Assembly: GCF_010500915.1 (NCBI RefSeq)
Contig: NZ_JAAAWP010000002.1
Coordinates: forward strand, 62,001-126,000
Length of the DNA: 64,000 nucleotides
Source of the DNA: Alteromonas hispanica
GTDB lineage: Bacteria > Pseudomonadota > Gammaproteobacteria > Enterobacterales > Alteromonadaceae
Reading direction: 5' to 3'
Both the position numbers and the translations under genes were made by a program. Within the stretch, counting starts at the first letter, position 1. Each line of letters opens with the position of its first letter. Below the pieces are notes generated by a model. It saw only the letters and a program-made list of their open reading frames with translations. It was not told the origin of the DNA and did no database searches. This document shows positions 58,714 through 64,000 of this stretch, piece by piece.

Positions 58714-59061
58714 ATGAACTTCGCGAGTGTAACAATCGACCAACTCAATGCTGCTTCATCACCAAACTTCAACGCTGCTAATTTTGGTGTCGTGAAAATG
58801 TCACATGACGGAAAAGTGACGGGGTATAACGAGAACCAGGAAAAGCATACTGGAATGTCTAAATCTGCTGTTTTGGGTAAGCACTTCTTTACTCAAGTAG
58901 CGCCCTGTACAAATAACTTTATGGTGGCACAGAAGTTTGAGAATGAGCGTACGTTGGATGCCAAGATCCCGTACACCTTTACGCTGAAAATGGCACCAAC
59001 GCCAGTGACACTTCGAATGCTAAAAGATGATCAAAATCAGTATTTGCTGTGTGATTGGTAG
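58714..59061 (+). CDS. pyp: Photoactive yellow protein
   Basis: 115 residues from ATG 58714 (GGAG 6 nt upstream); an in-frame TTG at 58702 is rejected. It matches PYP along its length: FGVVKMSHDGKVTGYNENQE, then TG..K..VLGKHFFTQVAPCT and YTFTLKMAPTPVTLRML. The chromophore cysteine is C65, equal to Cys69 of Halorhodospira PYP; Tyr42 is Y38 and Thr50 is T46. Glu46, which hydrogen-bonds the chromophore phenolate, is Gln42 here, and Arg52 is Met48. Spacing between these sites is the same as in Halorhodospira. Cytoplasmic PAS-fold blue-light receptor. Confidence 0.93.
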   Translation: MNFASVTIDQLNAASSPNFNAANFGVVKMSHDGKVTGYNENQEKHTGMSKSAVLGKHFFTQVAPCTNNFMVAQKFENERTLDAKIPYTFTLKMAPTPVTLRMLKDDQNQYLLCDW

Positions 59062-59075
59062 CTTTGTGATTGGTA
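59050..59075 (+). repeat. Short tandem duplication at pyp 3' end
   Basis: TGTGATTGGTA occurs at 59050-59060 (covering the stop) and again at 59065-59075, a 15-nt tandem unit. Confidence 0.8.
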
Positions 59076-59082
59076 ATAGTGT

Positions 59083-59103
59083 TGGGCGCCTTAGCGGCGC
59101 CCA
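59083..59103 (+). promoter_or_regulatory. GC-rich hairpin between pyp and the transducer gene
   Basis: TGGGCGCC-TTAGC-GGCGCCCA, an 8-bp perfect stem without a T run, 22 nt after the pyp stop. Probably an mRNA-processing or stabilising hairpin, or a weak attenuator, that sets pyp expression above downstream genes. Confidence 0.65.
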
Positions 59104-59138
59104 CTAAGCCAATTCGCGAAATGCGAACGGAGGTTTAC

Positions 59139-60443
59139 ATGTCTAAGATCTATAGAATTTTAATATCATCATTTATCACTTTTGTTGCCTTAGCAATAGG
59201 GTGCGTGTTGTTTGCGATCGGAAACGATATGTTTGGCTTTGTCTTATGCGGTGCTAGCGCAATTTCACTAGCGATATCTGGGTGGCTACACTACTCACAG
59301 GTTGTAAAACCCATAGCGCACTTAAATACACTGATTGAAAAAAATGTTGATGGGTTTAATACCATTTGTAAAAAACAGGGTTTCAATATCAACGATGACT
59401 GCGTGATTGAGAAAATCACTGAACTGTTAAGAGAGACTAATCGAGATAACGGTGAAATTTTAGAGGCTTACCGAGCCGACCACTCTATCGTTGAAAAAGT
59501 GAATAAAGAGATGGAAGCAATGGTGATGTATAACGACCACGTTATTGCCATTGACGAGGAGCATTCGTTTGATCCGGAGTCTGTGAGAGGCGCCTTTGAA
59601 CAATCAGAAAATGCTGCAGATTACGCTACCAGTACTTTTGAACAAATTTACATGTCTATTAACAACCTTGGCACCAGTTATTCAAATATTAATGAGCACT
59701 CACAAACGCTAAAATCAAGCACCGCAGAGAGCGTAGAGCTTGTAGATTCAACGCGTCAAAGTATTAGTGAATTAGCCGAAAAAGCGAGTGAAATTACAGA
59801 GTTTACCAACTCTATCGCAGACATCGCGAGAATGACCCAGCTTTTAGCGCTGAACGCGTCAATTGAGGCCGCGCGAGCGGGAGAATTAGGAAGAGGGTTT
59901 GCCGTCGTCGCCGACGAAGTGAAAAAATTAGCCGAGCAAACTGACCAGGCGACAGCAAAAATCTCCCAAATTTCGGCATCAATTTTGGAAAGTAGCGCTC
60001 ATTCTGCATCATCGATGGTGCTTATTGATGAAAAAATAAATACGGTAAGCAGTACGCTTTTCTCAGTGGTTGACACAGTTGAAAGCCAATGGAGTGACGT
60101 TCAAATGCTGCTTGGTCAGATGGGGCAAACTGCGGGTACTGTTAGTGGTTTAAAAGGTATTTTGCAAAGCTCATCCGCCGAGCTTGAATCGCATTTTGTG
60201 ATGCTGGATGGTTTATATAATTTTGCCCGAGAAAGCGCGGTGTCTATAGTCAATCTAAGAGAAATTCTCGGGTTGGAGAATAGCGCAAATAGCGATGAAG
60301 CAAATCCGATATTGGAGCTTAATGCGGAGGGCGAGCATCAAGAACAAGAAGATGAACTCGCGAGTAACGATTTAGATGTTTCTGAATCAAATGACTCCTC
60401 CGAAAGCTCGCCAAACACAAGTTCGTCTCCCGTATGTGCGTAA
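59139..60443 (+). CDS. Methyl-accepting chemotaxis-type transducer without sensor domain
   Basis: 434 residues from ATG 59139 (GGAGG upstream). Two adjacent membrane segments (about 7-27 and 31-50) with only a few residues between, so no periplasmic ligand domain. The rest is cytoplasmic coiled coil with the signalling tip [39 protein letters not shown]. The acidic Ser-rich tail lacks a CheR/CheB pentapeptide such as NWETF. Likely an output partner for cytoplasmic sensors; PYP is the obvious candidate. Confidence 0.9.
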   Translation: MSKIYRILISSFITFVALAIGCVLFAIGNDMFGFVLCGASAISLAISGWLHYSQVVKPIAHLNTLIEKNVDGFNTICKKQGFNINDDCVIEKITELLRETNRDNGEILEAYRADHSIVEKVNKEMEAMVMYNDHVIAIDEEHSFDPESVRGAFEQSENAADYATSTFEQIYMSINNLGTSYSNINEHSQTLKSSTAESVELVDSTRQSISELAEKASEITEFTNSIADIARMTQLLALNASIEAARAGELGRGFAVVADEVKKLAEQTDQATAKISQISASILESSAHSASSMVLIDEKINTVSSTLFSVVDTVESQWSDVQMLLGQMGQTAGTVSGLKGILQSSSAELESHFVMLDGLYNFARESAVSIVNLREILGLENSANSDEANPILELNAEGEHQEQEDELASNDLDVSESNDSSESSPNTSSSPVCA

Positions 60444-60461
60444 CCAAAAAGAGTATAGACA

Positions 60462-62135
60462 ATGTCCAATCTTGCTAAAGCGATAAACAGTGACTTAATG
60501 ACTTCTCATTGTGGGCGATTCTACATCGATGGAAAAAATATTACTCTGAATACGTTTTCAGACTTTGTAGATGGGCGTTCGTCGGCGCATGTAGCGCCTC
60601 AATTAGATGACACCTTTTTTAATGAAAGTATCAATATCCTGAATCATTCATTAGCAAGCGGTCGAAAAATCTACGGAGTAAATACACTTTTTGGCGGCAT
60701 GGCTAACCAAGAATCATCAGATGCCATTACGCTGCAAAAACAGCTCATCTTGTCTCACTTAAGTGGTGTAGGAAATGCACTCCCTGATGAGGACATTAAA
60801 GGGGCCATGTTACTAAGAGCTAACTCACTGTGTCACGGTGTTTCCGGAATTAGAAAAGAGATTGTTGAGCGTTATTTAATGCTAGCTAACAACCACGTTT
60901 TACCACTAGTTCACGAGTTTGGTTCTATTGGAGCTAGCGGCGACCTTGTTCCTTTATCTGCTATGGCGGCAGCTGTGTGCGGTATATCAGAACAAAGCAA
61001 ATTGAAAGTGAAAGGTGAGTATAGCAACTCGATAGCAGTGCTTAATAAACTTGGCCTAACTCCTTTTGAATTAAGACCGAAAGAGGGGCTTGCGCTAATC
61101 AATGGCACTTCAGTATTAACAGCAATAGCGGCAAATAACTGCAATAAGCTATCTAATTTGTTTGCGCTGCACGTAAATATTCAGACGCTCATTGCCGAAA
61201 TTATGGAGTGTGATGTCAATCCATTTAGTGACTTTATTCAGAGAAACCGGCCTCATCCAGGTCAAATAGCAATAGCAAAATTATTGAGGGAGTCTCTTTC
61301 GAAATCGAAAATGGTAAGAGAGAAGTCTCAAATTGAAGCTGATCTAATGAATAATGATCTCATTCAAGATAGATACTCGATTCGCTGCATGCCCCAATAT
61401 TTAGGCGCAATTATCGAAGACTTGTTTGCTATTGAAAAAACAGTACAAATAGAAATGAACAGCGCGACGGATAATCCGCTTATTGATACAGAACGACAAA
61501 CACACGTTCACGGCGGTAATTTTCTAGGCCAACACATCGGTATGGCGATGGACAAACAACGTATATGCGTTGCTTTAATGGCAAAGCACAATGAAGCTCA
61601 GCTTGCCATGTTGGTAGAGCCTTCTTTTAGCAGAGGGTTGAACCCCTCGTTATTAGATGAAAAAGGGAAGGGAGTTCATGTTGGTATAAAGCCATTACAA
61701 ATATTAAGTAATTCGCTCACGCCGCTGCTAGAACACAAAGCTAACCCTTTATGTACGCACTTCCCTATTCACGCAGAACAATTTAATCAAAATTTAAACT
61801 CTCAAGGCTTTGGCTCAGCACAGTTAACAAGAGAAAGTATCACCATTTTCACTAAGCAAGTGGCTGTAATGTGCATTGTAGTGGCGCAAGCAGCCTGCCA
61901 GAGATCGAATCAAAAAGGCGACTGGAAAAAGGACCTTTATTCGCAACGCTCAAAAGATCTACTACAGTCTATAAGTAAAGTTCTCGATGTTGACCTTTTC
62001 TCATCAACCTCGCCAGTAGAGTCTTCATCGAGTGGAAATTATAGTGCTTGGTTAGAGCGTTTAACTTTTGCAATTGAACATAACAAACTTCCAGGTGCTA
62101 AAAGTATTGACTGGGAAAATATCGAGTTAACTTAA
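60462..62135 (+). CDS. tal: Aromatic amino acid ammonia-lyase, likely tyrosine ammonia-lyase
   Basis: 557 residues, HAL/PAL family. MIO-forming Ala-Ser-Gly at 158-160 in GSIGASGDLVPLSAMAAA; catalytic Tyr71 in YGVNTLFGG; later NSATDNPLI and FLGQHIGMAMD. The selectivity position (RANSLCHGVSG) carries His125, the residue associated with tyrosine preference (Phe in PAL, Ser in HAL). It would deaminate tyrosine to p-coumarate, feeding the ligase at 56637. 18 nt after the transducer gene. Confidence 0.88.
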   Translation: MSNLAKAINSDLMTSHCGRFYIDGKNITLNTFSDFVDGRSSAHVAPQLDDTFFNESINILNHSLASGRKIYGVNTLFGGMANQESSDAITLQKQLILSHLSGVGNALPDEDIKGAMLLRANSLCHGVSGIRKEIVERYLMLANNHVLPLVHEFGSIGASGDLVPLSAMAAAVCGISEQSKLKVKGEYSNSIAVLNKLGLTPFELRPKEGLALINGTSVLTAIAANNCNKLSNLFALHVNIQTLIAEIMECDVNPFSDFIQRNRPHPGQIAIAKLLRESLSKSKMVREKSQIEADLMNNDLIQDRYSIRCMPQYLGAIIEDLFAIEKTVQIEMNSATDNPLIDTERQTHVHGGNFLGQHIGMAMDKQRICVALMAKHNEAQLAMLVEPSFSRGLNPSLLDEKGKGVHVGIKPLQILSNSLTPLLEHKANPLCTHFPIHAEQFNQNLNSQGFGSAQLTRESITIFTKQVAVMCIVVAQAACQRSNQKGDWKKDLYSQRSKDLLQSISKVLDVDLFSSTSPVESSSSGNYSAWLERLTFAIEHNKLPGAKSIDWENIELT

Positions 62136-62147
62136 TGGGGAAAGATA

Positions 62148-64000
62148 GTGAAATCCAACAGCTTGGCGCATTTACTATCCCAACATAATGTAGGTTGCTT
62201 AAATTTTACAATTTCTCGCCTATTAGACTATTTAGCCTATAGCGATGAGCAGTTTGCCTTAAACAATGATGACAACTTGTGTCGGCGCATAGTTCATACT
62301 GCTAAGTGGTGTTTATTGCATAATAGTTCTCATCACTATGATGAGATTTTTTTTGATTGTACCCCTGATGTATCAAAGATTTTCTCTCGACAGTTTTCTT
62401 TTTCTGTCCTTGAAGGGCGTGTTTTATTAGAAGTGTCTGACTTACATAATTACTCCCAGCGTATTCTCACTGGTCATTTTGAATCTACTCTGTTTAATGC
62501 CATTTCTGATGCCATAGTGCTAACCGAAGCCGATTGCATAAGTAGGCCGGGCCCTCGAATTGTTTTCTGCAATGATACATTCCTTGAAATGACAGGATAT
62601 GACAGGCATGAAGTATTGGGGCGGTCTCCACGTTTTCTCCAAGGAGACAAGACTAGCACAGCTATCACATCCGCAATTAGAACATCGCTTTCTGAGTGGA
62701 AGAGTTTTAAAAAAACTCTTACTAACTTTACAAAAAGTGGAAGCCCTTTTGAAGTTGAGTTGCATATATCCCCGGTTAAGGATGACACGGGCTGGTATTC
62801 TCATTGGATCAGCGTTCAGCGGGATGTGTCAGGCCATAAGCAGGTGCTGGACTATATACACAAAAGCAACATGATCCTTAAAACATCAAAGATTGGGTGC
62901 TGGTATTTTAACTTTGAGCATAACTATCTGTTTTGGGACGAGCAGATGAAGAAGATTCACCAGAATACACACGCAAAAACACCCGCAAATATAGAGGAAT
63001 GGGCGGCGCTTGTTGCTACGCAACATACAGATCGGTTTAACATGAATGTCATTCGAGGGATGTCTGGAGAGTCAAATATTGATTTTGAGTATGCCATCTC
63101 CACTTGCGAAGAAGATTTACGCTGGTTACGAATAAAAGCCGAGAGAATGAAAGCCGACGATGAGAACTATCAGTCACTTGCCGGCGTGTGCTTTGATATT
63201 ACTGATGAAAAAGCATCGCTACAGGCAATAGAAAATCACAGAAAGATTGCAGAAAAAAAAGCAAAGTTAGCACTGCTCGGCGAAGTGGCTGCCGGTGTTG
63301 GCCATGAGATTAATAACCCTCTGTGTGTTGTCACCACGTCAATAGACTTACTTGAACTAGACTTAGCAAGAGGTATTCGTACGCAGAGTCATTTTGAAAG
63401 CCTCACTTCGAGAATGAAGGACGCGTGCACAAGAATTGCAAAAATTGTTGATGGGTTAAGAAATATAACATCGGTAACAAGAGAAAGCGGTGAACTTACA
63501 TCAGTCAATATAGTTAAATGCATTAAAGAAACTATAGAAATGCTAACTAAACTTTATGCATTGGAATCTATTACGTTAACGCTAGTTGTCGACTCTCCCA
63601 TTAGTGAGTATGAGGTACATGCGGACTATTCTGGTTTACAACAAATTTTAATAAATCTACTTTCAAATGCTAAACACGCTGTGCAGGAATTAAATGATGA
63701 TCGCAAAGTTATTCAGGTCGTAGTGCGTTCGCATAAAAGTTACTGTCAGTTGGATGTTAAAGACATGGGGCTGGGGATAAAAACCGATATGCGCGCCCGG
63801 CTTTTTGAACCATTCTCAACTAATAAACCCGTTGGCGAAGGGTCTGGACTCGGACTTTCGATATCGAAAAATTTGATTGAAAGCTATGGAGGCAAAATAA
63901 GTTTTACAACAGGGAAAAATGGCACTTGTTTTTCTTGTCAATTTATTAAAGGTCGTATCCATTTGGCCCACAAGGATGAAGCGGTTACTCAATATCGCAA
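62148..64000 (+). CDS. PAS histidine kinase, 3' end outside window
   Basis: 617 codons visible from GTG 62148 (GGGGA upstream), 12 nt after tal. N-terminal ~110 residues unassigned; PAS at about 110-225 with GRSPRFLQGDKTST, the LOV-type loop in which the flavin-binding Cys of GRNCRFLQ is replaced; a second PAS at about 235-350; then the kinase: H-box LGEVAAGVGHEINNPLCVV, N-box INLLSNAKHAV, G-boxes DMGLGIKTD and GEGSGLGLSI. No membrane segments, so soluble. Probable kinase for the response regulator at 55878. The frame is open at 64000, so more domains may follow. Confidence 0.9.
   Translation, partial: MKSNSLAHLLSQHNVGCLNFTISRLLDYLAYSDEQFALNNDDNLCRRIVHTAKWCLLHNSSHHYDEIFFDCTPDVSKIFSRQFSFSVLEGRVLLEVSDLHNYSQRILTGHFESTLFNAISDAIVLTEADCISRPGPRIVFCNDTFLEMTGYDRHEVLGRSPRFLQGDKTSTAITSAIRTSLSEWKSFKKTLTNFTKSGSPFEVELHISPVKDDTGWYSHWISVQRDVSGHKQVLDYIHKSNMILKTSKIGCWYFNFEHNYLFWDEQMKKIHQNTHAKTPANIEEWAALVATQHTDRFNMNVIRGMSGESNIDFEYAISTCEEDLRWLRIKAERMKADDENYQSLAGVCFDITDEKASLQAIENHRKIAEKKAKLALLGEVAAGVGHEINNPLCVVTTSIDLLELDLARGIRTQSHFESLTSRMKDACTRIAKIVDGLRNITSVTRESGELTSVNIVKCIKETIEMLTKLYALESITLTLVVDSPISEYEVHADYSGLQQILINLLSNAKHAVQELNDDRKVIQVVVRSHKSYCQLDVKDMGLGIKTDMRARLFEPFSTNKPVGEGSGLGLSISKNLIESYGGKISFTTGKNGTCFSCQFIKGRIHLAHKDEAVTQYR

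Noticed and set aside
62135-62188. ATG at 62135 as kinase start
   Set aside because: That frame stops after 17 codons; the kinase frame begins at GTG 62148.
62474-62804. Minus-strand ORFs opposite the kinase PAS domain
   Set aside because: They are shadows of the strongly conserved plus-strand PAS coding sequence.

Overview
This window looks like chromosomal DNA of a marine gammaproteobacterium close to Alteromonas. The evidence is moderate GC, the mutS/pncC/recA and pyrG-eno blocks, a full ccm cytochrome c maturation cluster, leuABCD with a leucine leader, and syd, queF and ppnN. I saw no rRNA or tRNA genes and no CRISPR array.

Layout. 1-7.4 kb: end of an S46 peptidase, cca, a GspA/GspB-like pair, an HD-GYP-type regulator facing it, and nhaC. 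7.4-12.2 kb: an accessory island bracketed by two inward-facing, truncated IS66-type remnants. It carries an ATP-grasp peptide-maturase gene, two paralogous small precursor-like peptides and two paralogous exported proteins. This looks like a ribosomally made, modified peptide (graspetide-like) locus. 12.3-17.2 kb: leuABCD behind a leader peptide and attenuator. 17.4-28.7 kb: an unknown gene, eno, pyrG, mutS, pncC, recA with an SOS box, and a NatAB-type ABC exporter. 28.8-40.3 kb: an orphan FlhB C-terminal homologue and a FliK-like protein, then ccmABCDEFGHI and mlaA. 40.4-54.8 kb: galE, a peptide transporter, galU, comEA-like, NAD-type isocitrate dehydrogenase, an HDOD-like protein, two DUF3192-like proteins, ppnN, a diguanylate cyclase, queF and syd.

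55-64 kb: a photoactive yellow protein (PYP) locus. It holds an OmpR-type response regulator, a divergent short p-coumarate:CoA-ligase-like gene, and a likely operon of tandem-PAS protein, PYP, methyl-accepting chemotaxis-type transducer, tyrosine ammonia-lyase and a PAS histidine kinase cut by the window end. The lyase and ligase would make the p-coumaroyl-CoA chromophore donor. The transducer, kinase and regulator are plausible outputs, so this reads as a self-contained blue-light sensing module.

The two systems most worth follow-up are the PYP module and the IS-bracketed ATP-grasp peptide island. In the island both peptide copies and the maturase share an upstream AT-rich motif, and the maturase 3' end shows a frame break.
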